64,000 nucleotides of DNA from Bradyrhizobium yuanmingense (GTDB lineage: Bacteria; Pseudomonadota; Alphaproteobacteria; Rhizobiales; Xanthobacteraceae). The position numbers and the translations under genes were made by a program. This document shows, piece by piece, positions 1-8,328 of this stretch (positions within the stretch are counted from its first letter, which is position 1; every line of letters starts with the position of its first letter). The notes under the pieces were generated by a model. The model ran no database searches. It had not been told where the DNA came from and saw nothing but the letters and a program-made list of their open reading frames with translations. The DNA lies in NCBI RefSeq assembly GCF_029167105.1, contig NZ_JARFML010000003.1, forward strand, positions 124,001-188,000. The letters are read 5' to 3'.

Positions 1-399
1 ATCGACGCGCCGTCTCCTCCTCCGATCAGCGGTAGCACAGCGCCAATTGAGCACGACGACATGTACCTAGATCCGAGGTCGGCCCTGGCCACCGCGGAGG
101 GGTGGGGTGCGCTATCATACTCAATGCTGCGCATCGCGGCTTGCGATGTTCTGGTCGTTGAGCGAGAGAACGAATTGACTCACAGGAACAGCTGCCACTC
201 AAGTCGTCAAGGAAGCTACTATTCTCGAAGAATTATCGACCGAGCGGATCGGGCAATGCGGCTGAACGGCACGTGCCAAATTAAATTGCGACCGTCCAGA
301 AGATTGTAGTCCAGCTCTCCTCGCCTGAATATCTCGATGCCCGTATTGCATCAGGAGCAACTCGATCAACGTAGCTATCGAATTCGTGGCGCGAAAAGA
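1..399. other. No recognisable gene
   Basis: I see no convincing coding sequence. Open frames on both strands lack good start contexts and recognisable motifs. The stretch lies downstream of the small minus-strand reading frame that ends at 400. Confidence 0.4.
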
Positions 400-519
400 C
401 TAGGGCACGTTGACTAGTGGCATGGACGCGGTCGGCCGCGGCACAAAGCCATCCTGGTGCCGGCCGCGTGCTGCCAACATAATCGCAAACGCCACAAAGA
501 GGATCAGGAGTCCACGCAT
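400..519 (-). CDS. Small membrane or secreted peptide (39 aa)
   Basis: A short frame too small for usual ORF cut-offs. It has a good Shine-Dalgarno (GGAGGA, about 11 bases before the ATG). The product begins MRGLLILFVAFAIMLAA, a basic residue followed by a strongly hydrophobic stretch (residues 3-17), then a polar proline-containing tail (RGRHQDGFVPRP). This is the layout of a signal peptide or single membrane anchor. No family is recognised. Start context and hydrophobic profile are the only evidence. Confidence 0.4.
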   Translation of the reverse strand: MRGLLILFVAFAIMLAARGRHQDGFVPRPTASMPLVNVP

Positions 520-1458
520 TTCCGAACACTTCCTCCGAAGGCTCCATCACTATTATGAAGCGACTGACAGGCTGATCCGTTTGCTCTAAGCTTTGGCGGA
601 AAACTCCGCCGCTTTGATGCAGGCTACTCGGCCTGCAACGTCCTACTTAGCCCTAAGAACTCAATATCTCAATATCCCCGGTGTTTCCTGGTAAAACTGC
701 GAACTGCCGGGTGCTCACGCTTAAAAAAGGCGCTCTTGCCTAGAAGGCAGCAGCAATCGTGCAGCGCATCCGTCTAAGTGTTTTAGTCATTTCTGTTCCT
801 CCTCCCGTCAGTGGATTATGCCGGGCGTACACGATCAGTCGCCATCCTTGCGCTGCCCCGCGCGTATAATGTCGTCCTGGCGGTGAGACGTGGTGTGATG
901 CGATGTCAAGCTCGAGATGACAGCCCCATGCAGTGGTGAATTCCGGCATAGGCGATCGTGAATCCAGGCCGATGATCCTAGTCAAAGGCGTCGCCGTTGA
1001 TCTGTTCGAGATAACGCCCGTTCTTGTTGACCGCCCTTCGTCGTCCCTCAATCGATTAGCTCATCATGCCCGAAGTCATCCATTCGGGCGCAGAGTTGAT
1101 CGGGCGTTAGTTAGCTGAGCCCGCCTTCTGCGAGCGTGCTTGTTCATCTTTCAACGGAGCGCCTTGTAGATCGCCGCCAGCGCGGAGGAACGCCCCTCCA
1201 CCGCGAGTGAACTTAGATTGTTTCGCAATCGTATCGCGCTTGCTTGTGCAGCGTTACTGCGCTGAGTGGTGGGTTGGCGCGGGAAAACATCGGTTCGTTG
1301 AAGGGCTGGATAGTCGACGCGGAAGCGGCGTGATTTTCCCGATATCGTTGTGCATGACCAATTTTCGTGTCGCGCGGACGGCTCACTGAAGGTCTTGACC
1401 GTCATCGACTATCGCGTCAACGAGAGCCATTGCAGGTTGAGGTGCAGGACAAGGGATC
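520..1458. other. Intergenic stretch with a micro-ORF behind a strong ribosome site
   Basis: No gene of normal size is convincing here. One detail stands out: on the minus strand a strong Shine-Dalgarno (GGAGGAGG) lies a few bases upstream of an ATG at 790 that opens a 16-codon frame ending at 740 (MTKTLRRMRCTIAAAF). It could be a truncated gene start, a leader peptide or chance. The other frames carry no recognisable motif. Confidence 0.35.
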
Positions 1459-1977
1459 ATGGATGTGATTGATGAAGCGAACGGCTCGGAGCTGCCTGCC
1501 GTCTTGCGCAAGTCATCAAGACGCCTTCCATGGGTTTTTGGACTTGTCGCCATCCTCACGGGCCTATGCGTTGGCGGAGCCCGTTACTGGCCTCATATTG
1601 ACAAATTCCTGGAGGCGTCGGGAACACCTGAAATTGTCTCAATGCCGGCCTTGTCATCTGAAGACAAAGCAATCCTTTCGGAGATTCAGTTGCGGCAACA
1701 GGAGGCGAGCGAAGAGCTTGCGGCGCTCAATCGCAACATCAGTGCGCAGCAAGCCGATTTGCAGCGGATGTTGGATCAAATCGCAGTCCTGACTTTAAGA
1801 ATTGAGGCTCTGCAGAGCCCACCGACTGCTCCGCCTCCTCCTGCAGATCCTCGTCCGCCAGCAACCCATACCGCTTCGAAGGCGATAACGAGAGCCAGTC
1901 GCCCGTCTAAACCAGAAGGGCCGGTTTCCGTCGGGGGCGCGCCGCTAGCCGCCGAGCCGGAGGCGGACCGCCGGTAA
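1459..1977 (+). CDS. Membrane-anchored coiled-coil protein, hypothetical
   Basis: 172 residues with no assigned function. What can be seen: a short cytoplasmic N-terminus, one hydrophobic segment at about residues 25-41 (WVFGLVAILTGLCVGGARYW), then a heptad-rich, glutamine- and leucine-rich coiled-coil region at about 65-115, then a proline/alanine-rich tail (PPTAPPPPADPRPP). This is a bitopic inner-membrane protein with an extended periplasmic coiled coil and a flexible end. It stands alone on the plus strand and ends convergent with the ammonia-lyase gene, with a strong hairpin between. I associate similar proteins with Bradyrhizobium, but no partner is evident here. Confidence 0.7.
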   Translation: MDVIDEANGSELPAVLRKSSRRLPWVFGLVAILTGLCVGGARYWPHIDKFLEASGTPEIVSMPALSSEDKAILSEIQLRQQEASEELAALNRNISAQQADLQRMLDQIAVLTLRIEALQSPPTAPPPPADPRPPATHTASKAITRASRPSKPEGPVSVGGAPLAAEPEADRR

Positions 1978-1998
1978 TCCAATGATGAAGCCCTCCGG

Positions 1999-2044
1999 CC
2001 TCCTGGACATGGCTCGTTGAGAAAATCCATGTCGAGCCAGGAGG
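1999..2044. terminator. Bidirectional stem-loop between convergent genes
   Basis: The left arm (CCTCCTGG followed by ACATGG) pairs with the right arm (CCATGTC, a short bulge, then CCAGGAGG) around a loop of about 14 bases. It lies between two convergent stop codons at 1977 and 2064, the expected place for a shared terminator. There is no long T-run, so termination efficiency is uncertain. Confidence 0.55.
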
Positions 2045-2063
2045 GAAGATCGCGGTGATCACA

Positions 2064-3116
2064 TTAGGCCTCCAGGGCGCGTTCGGTGAGGAGGACGAGA
2101 ATGCGGCTCCGCCCGTCGAGTCCGAGATTGCTTGTATGGCTCGGGATTGCCAAAGCACTCATGGCCCCCGCCAAGCCTGCGGCAGCGGATGGGGTGGTGG
2201 CCAGGTCGTGGGCGGAGAGCAGGCGAACAGCATCCACCAATTCCGCCTCGGACACGGTGATGGCCCGAGCGCCGTGCCGCCTGAGCACCGCAACGGCCGG
2301 CGCGCTCGCGCGGCCGCAGGAGAGCATCTCCGCGGACGTTCGCAGATCGCCCTTCACCCGAATCGGCCGGCCGGCCGCGAGTGCGGGCGCAACACACGCC
2401 GCGCTTTCGGGCTCGACCGTTACGATATGTCCCGGAGGTGCCAGCCAGCCGGAGAGGCCCTCGGCGATGGCGGCGGCGAGTCCGCCCACACCAGCTTGTA
2501 TGAAGGCGTGCGTCGGACGCCCATGGCCGGCGAAATCCACCTCATTGCGGATTTCGGCCGCCGCGACGCCGTATCCCGCCATGACATCGCAAACGATGGG
2601 GTCGTTCGGATCGTCGGTCGTGTCGGCGACAAGAACGCCTGCGCCTTGACAGGCCGCCGCTGCGGCCGCATCGACTGCATCGTCGTAGGTGCCGGGCACC
2701 CACACGATCTCGGCACCCTGATGCTCGATGCGGCGCGCGCGCGCGTTCGGCACGCCCTCGTGCAGGAACACGCGGGCGGTCGCCCCGGCAAAGCGCGCGG
2801 CGGCAGCTACCGCGAGCCCGTGATTACCGTCACTGGCGCAGATCAGGGTCGGCTGCCCCTTGGGTGGCGCCCCGAGAAGGTCTGCCACCTGCATACGCGA
2901 GGCTCGGGCGAGTGCGCGCAACCCGGCATAGGTGCCACCAAGCGACTTGAAGCTACCGAGCGTGCGGCTGCCCTCGTCCTTCGCGAGCACCTGCGCCACT
3001 CCGAGCCGGTTCGCCAGCGCCGGAAGGTTCAAGAGTGGCGTGGGTGAGTATGCGGGATCGAGGCCGCGTAGCTCGGCTGCAATTGCATCGACAGGAAAGG
3101 AAGCAGTACTGTTCAT
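2064..3116 (-). CDS. Diaminopropionate ammonia-lyase-like PLP enzyme
   Basis: A fold-type II PLP enzyme of about 350 residues. Diaminopropionate ammonia-lyases convert 2,3-diaminopropionate to pyruvate and ammonia and often also act on serine; the cell location is cytoplasmic. The PLP lysine is K57 in the motif GSFKSLGG, preceded by the substrate-side PTPLLNLPALANRLG and KDEGSRTLGSFK, a pattern I know from this family. SDGNHG follows, as does the glycine-rich GVGGLAAA phosphate loop. Start chosen at the ATG at 3116; an upstream in-frame start at 3173 adds 19 residues without family character. It lies about 450 bases downstream of pabA, so it is probably a separate unit. Threonine dehydratase is the alternative name for the fold, but the motif set favours DAPAL. 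Confidence 0.8.
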   Translation of the reverse strand: MNSTASFPVDAIAAELRGLDPAYSPTPLLNLPALANRLGVAQVLAKDEGSRTLGSFKSLGGTYAGLRALARASRMQVADLLGAPPKGQPTLICASDGNHGLAVAAAARFAGATARVFLHEGVPNARARRIEHQGAEIVWVPGTYDDAVDAAAAAACQGAGVLVADTTDDPNDPIVCDVMAGYGVAAAEIRNEVDFAGHGRPTHAFIQAGVGGLAAAIAEGLSGWLAPPGHIVTVEPESAACVAPALAAGRPIRVKGDLRTSAEMLSCGRASAPAVAVLRRHGARAITVSEAELVDAVRLLSAHDLATTPSAAAGLAGAMSALAIPSHTSNLGLDGRSRILVLLTERALEA

Positions 3117-3565
3117 GCGCTGATCTTGCCCGCAAAAGGGACGCTTTGCTGCGGCAAGCGTGCTGCACAGCAATTGTTTCCGCCGATTATGAACTAGCTA
3201 TGCGTGAAACACCACCCTTCGGTCTCGCTGGAGACGGAAGACGTCAGATCGCCTCGATGGCTCATTCGGCGTTGCTGCGCAGCCTCCCGTAAGGAAAGCC
3301 GCTTGGTATGAGATCGGCGAAGTGAGACTTGTTCCTGCAACCGTCTTGCTGGGCAGACAGTCTAGAGGGCGTTCGCACGAGATGTCTTCCATGACATTCC
3401 GACCGTTCGGAACTTGAGCGCCCAATAGCCTTGTCACTCGGAGCCTCGAAGGCGGAGGATCCATCAGACCAGAACCTCTAGTAGATCATTGATGAAAAGC
3501 CGGCTTTCACGCTCACGATCCGCTCCCAAATTTAGTTACCGGATCTGGGCAATGATCTTCGTATC
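3117..3565. other. Intergenic, no gene seen
   Basis: About 450 bases between the ammonia-lyase start and the pabA stop. Frames here are short or antisense and no protein motif is recognisable. It presumably holds the promoter of the ammonia-lyase gene. Confidence 0.4.
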
Positions 3566-4150
3566 TCATAGGCAGGAAGTCTGTGCGAGCCGCAGGAAGT
3601 TAGTGAGCAGCACGTGTCCTCGATGGGTAAGTATTGATTCCGGATGAAACTGTAGGCCATAAGTCGGTTTAGAACGATGTGCAAGGGCCATGACCTCGCC
3701 ATCTTCCGAACGCGCTGTCACTATGACATCCTGCGAGCAAACCTCGCCGAACTCAATGACAAGAGAATGGTAGCGGCCGACGCAAAGTGGGGATGGCAGT
3801 CCCGTGAAAAGCCCTCGGCCGTCATGTGTTATATGCGAGGCACGCCCATGCATGGGACGACGTGCGCGCACGACACGTCCGCCGAAAACGCTCCCAATGC
3901 ACTGGTGTCCGAGGCAGATGCCGAGAATTGGGACGTGCCCCGTAAGCTCACGTATGACGGCGTTAGATATTCCGGCCTCACTTGGCGTGCAGGGACCCGG
4001 GGAGATGACGATTGCCCGCGGCTTGAGTGCAACAAGATCACTGATGCTGACCACATCATTCCGAACGACCTCGGTTGATGCACCAAGCGTCTTGAAATAC
4101 CGCGCGATGTTGAAGACGAAGGAATCGTAATTGTCGATGATCGCAATCAT
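3566..4150 (-). CDS. pabA: Aminodeoxychorismate synthase glutaminase subunit PabA
   Basis: A class I glutamine amidotransferase of 194 residues. It releases ammonia from glutamine for its partner synthase. The N-terminal IDNYDSFVFN is characteristic of the PabA/TrpG group. The oxyanion segment SPGPCTPSEAG is present. The catalytic Cys79 lies in GICLGHQ, and His169 and Glu171 in LQFHPES complete the triad. Its ATG overlaps the pabB stop (ATGA), so the two subunits are translationally coupled. The sequence alone cannot fully separate PabA from TrpG; the adjacent PabB-like partner decides for aminodeoxychorismate synthase and thus p-aminobenzoate for folate. Confidence 0.88.
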   Translation of the reverse strand: MIAIIDNYDSFVFNIARYFKTLGASTEVVRNDVVSISDLVALKPRAIVISPGPCTPSEAGISNAVIRELTGHVPILGICLGHQCIGSVFGGRVVRARRPMHGRASHITHDGRGLFTGLPSPLCVGRYHSLVIEFGEVCSQDVIVTARSEDGEVMALAHRSKPTYGLQFHPESILTHRGHVLLTNFLRLAQTSCL

Positions 4151-5541
4151 GGCGCACCGGATGTTTCGATCCGGAATGCATCAAATATCCGCTGCGCCTT
4201 GGCGAGTGTCTCCTCGTATTCTGCCTCTGGGTCTGACATCGCCGTCACACCGCCCCCCGCATGAAACACGGCCAAGTCGTCACTGATCGTTACGGTGCGG
4301 ATCGCGATGTTCGTGTCCATATGACCGTCAAATCCGATAAAGCCGATGGCGCCGCAATAGACTTCGCGCGCCACACGCTCGATTTCCGCGATAATTTCCA
4401 TGGCTCGCACCTTCGGTGCTCCGGTTATGGAGCCGCCGGGAAAGCAAGCGCGCAACAGCCTAACGGCGTCCTGGTCTGCTGCAAGTTTACCCGAAACAGC
4501 CGACACGAGGTGGTGCACCGAGGCATAGGATTCGAGTTCGCAGAGCGCTGGGACCTCCACCGAATGCGCAGTGCACACGCGAGACAGATCGTTACGCAGA
4601 AGGTCCACGATCATGGTGTTCTCCGCGCGATCTTTTTCAGACGCAACAAGGATTTCAGCACGGCGCCGGTCTTTCCTGGGATTAGCGGAGCGGGCGATCG
4701 TACCTTTGATCGGGCGCGTTTCGACCTGTCGCCCCTCAAGCTTCAGGAATCGTTCTGGCGAGCTCGATGCAATAGTCAACTTGCCGTAACGCAGGAGGGC
4801 TGCAAAGGGGGCGGGGTTCAATGACCGCAGGCGGCAGTAGAAGGCCAGCGGATCGAATGAAGTCGGCAGCCGGGCGCTGAAGCGTTGCGCAATGTTGGCT
4901 TGGAAGATGTCTCCAGCAAGGATCAAGTCGATGACGCGCTGTACTGCGGCAATGTATTCCTCTCGGCTGAAGTTCGAGCGCCATCCTCCCGATGTGCCGG
5001 CGGAGCCGTCCCACAGCGGTGTCGGGCCGGCAAGATGAGCGACAAACTCATCAGCGCGACGGCCGGCACGAGCACTCCGGGATACGGGATCCTGCTCCGG
5101 CCATCCCGTAGAAACGATCCAGCATCTGTCGTTACGATGATCGTGGGCGAGGATCACGTCATAGAAATGCAGGATGGATTGGGGCAGGCGCTGACCGGGA
5201 AATTCCGGCCTTGGCAATCGCTCCAACGTCCGGTTCAGATCATAGGCAATGAAGCCAGCGGCACCACCCTGGAAGGGCGGAAGATCAGGGCGATGCTCCT
5301 GGGAATACTTCGCGAGAAGCGTGCGGAGCATTTCCCATGGATCGCCCTTCATCGCTGTTTCGTCGCAACTCGCCTGTCCGTCCGCGACCATATAGGTGCT
5401 GAAGGGATCGCAAGCCAGGTAGGAATAGCGCCCCAGTGACCCATGCTTTGCGGCGCTGTCGAGAAACGTGAGGTGGGGTCGATGCGCGAGACGACGCATC
5501 GCTGTGACAGGATCGATCCATGGCAGCTCACGAACCTGCAT
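4147..5541 (-). CDS. pabB: Aminodeoxychorismate synthase component I PabB
   Basis: A chorismate-utilising enzyme of about 464 residues that aminates chorismate to 4-amino-4-deoxychorismate with ammonia from PabA. The motif PIKGT (where anthranilate synthases have PIAGT) carries the lysine typical of PabB. Later family motifs EILVASEKDRAENTMIVDLLRNDL, split here over the ENTMIVDLLRNDLSR core, FPGGSITGAPK and GAIGFIGFDG are all present. Start chosen at the ATG at 5541 (MQVRELPWIDP). An in-frame GTG at 5643 would add 34 residues. It overlaps pabA by four bases and follows the Dabb gene by 128 bases, or by 27 if the GTG is used. It is probably co-transcribed from the bioR promoter. Confidence 0.87.
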   Translation of the reverse strand: MQVRELPWIDPVTAMRRLAHRPHLTFLDSAAKHGSLGRYSYLACDPFSTYMVADGQASCDETAMKGDPWEMLRTLLAKYSQEHRPDLPPFQGGAAGFIAYDLNRTLERLPRPEFPGQRLPQSILHFYDVILAHDHRNDRCWIVSTGWPEQDPVSRSARAGRRADEFVAHLAGPTPLWDGSAGTSGGWRSNFSREEYIAAVQRVIDLILAGDIFQANIAQRFSARLPTSFDPLAFYCRLRSLNPAPFAALLRYGKLTIASSSPERFLKLEGRQVETRPIKGTIARSANPRKDRRRAEILVASEKDRAENTMIVDLLRNDLSRVCTAHSVEVPALCELESYASVHHLVSAVSGKLAADQDAVRLLRACFPGGSITGAPKVRAMEIIAEIERVAREVYCGAIGFIGFDGHMDTNIAIRTVTISDDLAVFHAGGGVTAMSDPEAEYEETLAKAQRIFDAFRIETSGAP

Positions 5542-5669
5542 CTGGCTGTCGGTTTCCGGCCGGTAGGAGTGCAAAGACCTTGGGATTTTGCCCCAGCGAG
5601 AGCGGTATGCTTCTGAAGCCGCACTCGTAAGATGGATTGTCACGCTAATGCGCCGGGTGCGCTGAGTGA

Positions 5670-5990
5670 CTAGCCCGTTTCCGATATGGAGATAGACCGT
5701 CCAATCGGCACATTGTAGTCGGCCGCGAACCGCAGTTCTCGGAGCGGTCGCACCCGCTTGATCGATTCCTGGTAAAGAGCGTGCTCCTTGTAGGCTGTGA
5801 GCTCCGTCTCGCTGTCGAACTCGCCATAGACGACAACGTCGACGTCGTTGCCGAGCTGGTCGGTCTTGCGGTTGCGGGCGACCTCCAGCCGGCGCGCATG
5901 CGGAATTGCCGTGAGGACCGAGAGGCCCTCAATGATTTGATCAATGTGAGCTTTGTCCTTGGCGGTGAACAAGACGATGTGACGAATCAT
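5670..5990 (-). CDS. Dabb (stress-responsive alpha/beta-barrel) domain protein
   Basis: 106 residues. The opening MIRHIVLFTAKD and the later VVVYGEFDSETELTAYKEHALYQE match the pattern of Dabb domains, small dimeric alpha/beta barrels seen in stress-induced proteins and some enzymes. The function here is unknown. Start chosen at the ATG at 5990, where the domain begins; an upstream start at 6080 adds 30 residues without family features. It sits between bioR and pabB in the same direction with short gaps, suggesting one transcript with the regulator and the PABA genes. No catalytic residues can be assigned. Confidence 0.75.
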   Translation of the reverse strand: MIRHIVLFTAKDKAHIDQIIEGLSVLTAIPHARRLEVARNRKTDQLGNDVDVVVYGEFDSETELTAYKEHALYQESIKRVRPLRELRFAADYNVPIGRSISISETG

Positions 5991-6086
5991 GGCCAACCAT
6001 ACCGGTGATATGAAGTTGGTTGCCTGATATCTTGGAACGCAGCCCGCCGCAATGCGGCACGCCACGTACGAATGGGCCATCCTTGG

Positions 6087-6725
6087 TCAGGACGCAGGCA
6101 GGGCAAGGCGCTCGATCGTTTGAATGTGGCGCGCAAGCAGGTTGCAGGCTTGATCGATGTTGCGCGCGCGCAGTGCTTGCAGAATCAGGCGGTGATCCTG
6201 ATTGGGCCGCGGTCGCCACCCAGCCCTGCGCGCCATCGCGAACACCAGCCTAGAATTTGCAAGCTGCAAGCCACCAAGGCTGGCCAGCAGTCGCGGCATG
6301 GCACAGGGCGCCACGAGCGCGTGGTGAAAAGCGCGGTTCGCCGTTTCGAAATCCTGGAGCGTCTCGGCATTGTCTCCTTCAGTTATAGCGAGCTCGATCC
6401 GCGCCAAATGAGCCGATGTGAGCCTTGGAGCTGCATTGCGCAACGCGACCACTTCTAGCGCGGCACGCATCTCGGCGATCTCTTTCACCGAATTGATATC
6501 GAGCGGGGCAACTCGAACGCCACGACGAGGTGCAGCAACGACAAGATGTTGAGCCTCGAGTTGCCGAAATGCCTCGCGCACCGGGACGTGACTTGAATGG
6601 AATTCTCGCGCGACATGATCCTGGCGGAGTGGAGCATCCGGCTGCAGGGCGCCGGTGATAATGCGTGCGCCGATCGACTCGGCGATGCGGCCAGCTGTCG
6701 TCAAGTTCTCGCCATCAGTCATCAT
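6087..6725 (-). CDS. bioR: GntR-family biotin regulator BioR
   Basis: 212 residues: an N-terminal winged helix (RIAESIGARIITGALQPDA, then VAREFHSSHVPVREAFRQLE, then the wing VAAPRRGVRVAPL) and a C-terminal all-helical FCD ligand domain. This is the FadR subgroup of GntR repressors. In many alphaproteobacteria that lack a DNA-binding BirA, a GntR regulator called BioR represses biotin genes through sites near TTATCTATAA. Three such sites lie in the 113 bases between this gene and bioB, one at its own start, so auto-control is expected. Identity rests on family plus position plus operators; the ligand is not inferable from sequence. Confidence 0.87.
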   Translation of the reverse strand: MMTDGENLTTAGRIAESIGARIITGALQPDAPLRQDHVAREFHSSHVPVREAFRQLEAQHLVVAAPRRGVRVAPLDINSVKEIAEMRAALEVVALRNAAPRLTSAHLARIELAITEGDNAETLQDFETANRAFHHALVAPCAMPRLLASLGGLQLANSRLVFAMARRAGWRPRPNQDHRLILQALRARNIDQACNLLARHIQTIERLALPAS

Positions 6726-6821
6726 AGATTATCTATCAGAAAAACGAGTGCACTCGTGGGCGACCTCAGTTAGCATCAATCCAGAACAATAGTCATAGAT
6801 AATTTCCCAGACTATCTATGA
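6725..6821. promoter_or_regulatory. Triple BioR operator in the bioR-bioB divergent promoter
   Basis: Three copies of the core ATCTAT/ATAGAT are seen. One is TAGATTATCTA (6725-6735), a perfect palindrome that overlaps the bioR start. The other two form a perfect inverted repeat, TCATAGATA (6793-6801) and TATCTATGA (6813-6821), with 11 bases between. They closely resemble the alphaproteobacterial BioR box (TTATCTATAA). The pair ends 17 bases before the bioB ATG, so binding would block transcription or initiation of bioB. The palindrome on the other side would control bioR and the genes behind it. Confidence 0.82.
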
Positions 6822-6838
6822 TTTGACCGAGCGAGCTT

Positions 6839-7933
6839 ATGGTTGATGTCTTGAGAGAAGGGAGCGACAGCGGCAACAGCGCGCCGGTTCGCAATGATTG
6901 GAAGCGCGCCGATGCCGCGGCGCTCTATAATCTGCCGTTTGCCGATCTGATGTTTCAGGCGCAGAGCGTTCATCGCCTCAACTTCGATCCAAACCACATT
7001 GAAACCGCGAGCCTGCTCAGCATCAAGACCGGCGGTTGTCCTGAAGATTGTGGCTATTGCTCGCAGAGCGCGCACTACGACACCGGCCTGAAAGCCACGC
7101 GCCTCATCGATCGCGCCGACGTCGTCGCCACAGCGCAGCGCGCCAGGAACGCCGGCGCCACCCGATTCTGCATGGCCGCAGCTTGGCGCAGCCCTAAAGA
7201 TCGCGATCTCGATCAGGTCTGCGAGATGGTCAGCGCGGTCAAGGGACTTGGCCTGGAAACCTGCGTCACACTTGGCATGCTGACGCCGAAGCAGGCTGCA
7301 CGGCTCGCCGACGCAGGGCTCGATTTCTACAATCACAACGTCGATACCTCGCCGGAGTTCTACGGCAAGATCATCACCACCCGCACCCTGCAAGACCGTA
7401 TCGACACACTCGCGCATGTTCGCGATGCGGGCATCAAGATCTGCTGCGGCGGCATTCTGGGCATGGGCGAGCACGTCGAGGACCGCCTTGCGATGCTTGT
7501 TCTGCTCGCCAACTTGCCGAAACATCCGGAGAGCGTACCGATAAACGTGTGGAACGAGGTTCAGGGCGTTCCGGTGAATGAGACTGCAGAGCGTCCAGAT
7601 CCGATCGCGATGGTGCGCCTGGTGGCTGCCGCCCGGATCATGATGCCGCGGAGCGTGGTGCGGTTGTCCGCAGGAAGGCAGTACATGACCGATGAACTCC
7701 AGGCGCTTTGCTTTTTGGCCGGTGCGAATTCGATCTTCATTGGCGATGTGCTGTTGACCACGAAGAATCCGCAGCGTGACCGAGACATGAATTTGTTGAA
7801 CCGGCTTGGCCTTGCATCTGGGCTTGCCCTGAGTGAATCAGGCAAGCCTGCACGTTCTCCGCAAAACGGCATTGTAGGTAAGAATGCAAATTACCTTGAT
7901 GAAGGGCAGAATCCATCGGGCCTCGGTGACTGA
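6839..7933 (+). CDS. bioB: Biotin synthase BioB
   Basis: 364 residues; a radical SAM enzyme that inserts sulfur into dethiobiotin, the last step of biotin synthesis. The SAM cluster motif CPEDCGYC (C-x3-C-x2-C) lies in the conserved [13 protein letters not shown] context. Further family segments are [29 protein letters not shown] and [11 protein letters not shown]. The family usually reads NFLxPxxGTP where this protein has [11 protein letters not shown], a variation worth noting. Residues beyond about 330 are family-atypical and overlap panD by 50 bases. It is the first gene after the BioR operators. The Shine-Dalgarno is weak. Confidence 0.95.
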   Translation: MVDVLREGSDSGNSAPVRNDWKRADAAALYNLPFADLMFQAQSVHRLNFDPNHIETASLLSIKTGGCPEDCGYCSQSAHYDTGLKATRLIDRADVVATAQRARNAGATRFCMAAAWRSPKDRDLDQVCEMVSAVKGLGLETCVTLGMLTPKQAARLADAGLDFYNHNVDTSPEFYGKIITTRTLQDRIDTLAHVRDAGIKICCGGILGMGEHVEDRLAMLVLLANLPKHPESVPINVWNEVQGVPVNETAERPDPIAMVRLVAAARIMMPRSVVRLSAGRQYMTDELQALCFLAGANSIFIGDVLLTTKNPQRDRDMNLLNRLGLASGLALSESGKPARSPQNGIVGKNANYLDEGQNPSGLGD

Positions 7934-8237
7934 AGCCGATTTGCACTATGAAGGCTCAGTCTCGATCGATCGTGCACTGCTCGACGCTGCAGGCATTGTG
8001 ATCAACGAACGTATCGAGCTTTATAACATCGAAACCGGAGCGCGCTTCGTAACCTATGTCGTCGAGGCGCCCCGAGGTTCTGGTGTCATAAGCTTGAACG
8101 GGGCGGCGGCGCGGCTCGCGTTGCCCGGCGACAAAGTGACCATAGTTGCATATGCCTCCTTTGATGAGGAGGAAGCAAAAACGTTCAAGCCACGGATTGT
8201 GCTGGTTGACCGAGAAAATCGCATCTTGCCGGGCTGA
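7884..8237 (+). CDS. panD: Aspartate 1-decarboxylase PanD
   Basis: 117 residues; a pyruvoyl-dependent enzyme that makes beta-alanine for pantothenate and CoA. The precursor self-cleaves between Gly24 and Ser25 in YEGSVSID, creating the pyruvoyl group. Other conserved parts are [32 protein letters not shown] and the C-terminal VTIVAYASF. The gene starts inside the last 50 bases of bioB in another frame, so its translation is probably coupled to bioB. That places a pantothenate gene under the biotin regulator, an unusual but coherent cofactor pairing. Confidence 0.93.
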   Translation: MQITLMKGRIHRASVTEADLHYEGSVSIDRALLDAAGIVINERIELYNIETGARFVTYVVEAPRGSGVISLNGAAARLALPGDKVTIVAYASFDEEEAKTFKPRIVLVDRENRILPG

Positions 8238-8328
8238 AAGCTACCATCGTCCAGTTTCGTTCTTGTAACCCTTAAAATCGCTTGGCACCTCTTGGGGCAG
8301 CCATGGTGAGCGATGAGCCCAATCCCTC

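Noticed and set aside
1049..1075. A nod-box-like string around CAATCGATTAG
   Set aside because: Only the central ATCGATT is shared with the nod box; the upstream repeats and spacing are missing.
2055..3047. A 330-codon plus-strand frame opposite the ammonia-lyase gene
   Set aside because: Antisense shadow of a gene with a clear PLP motif; composition is typical of reversed GC-rich coding sequence.
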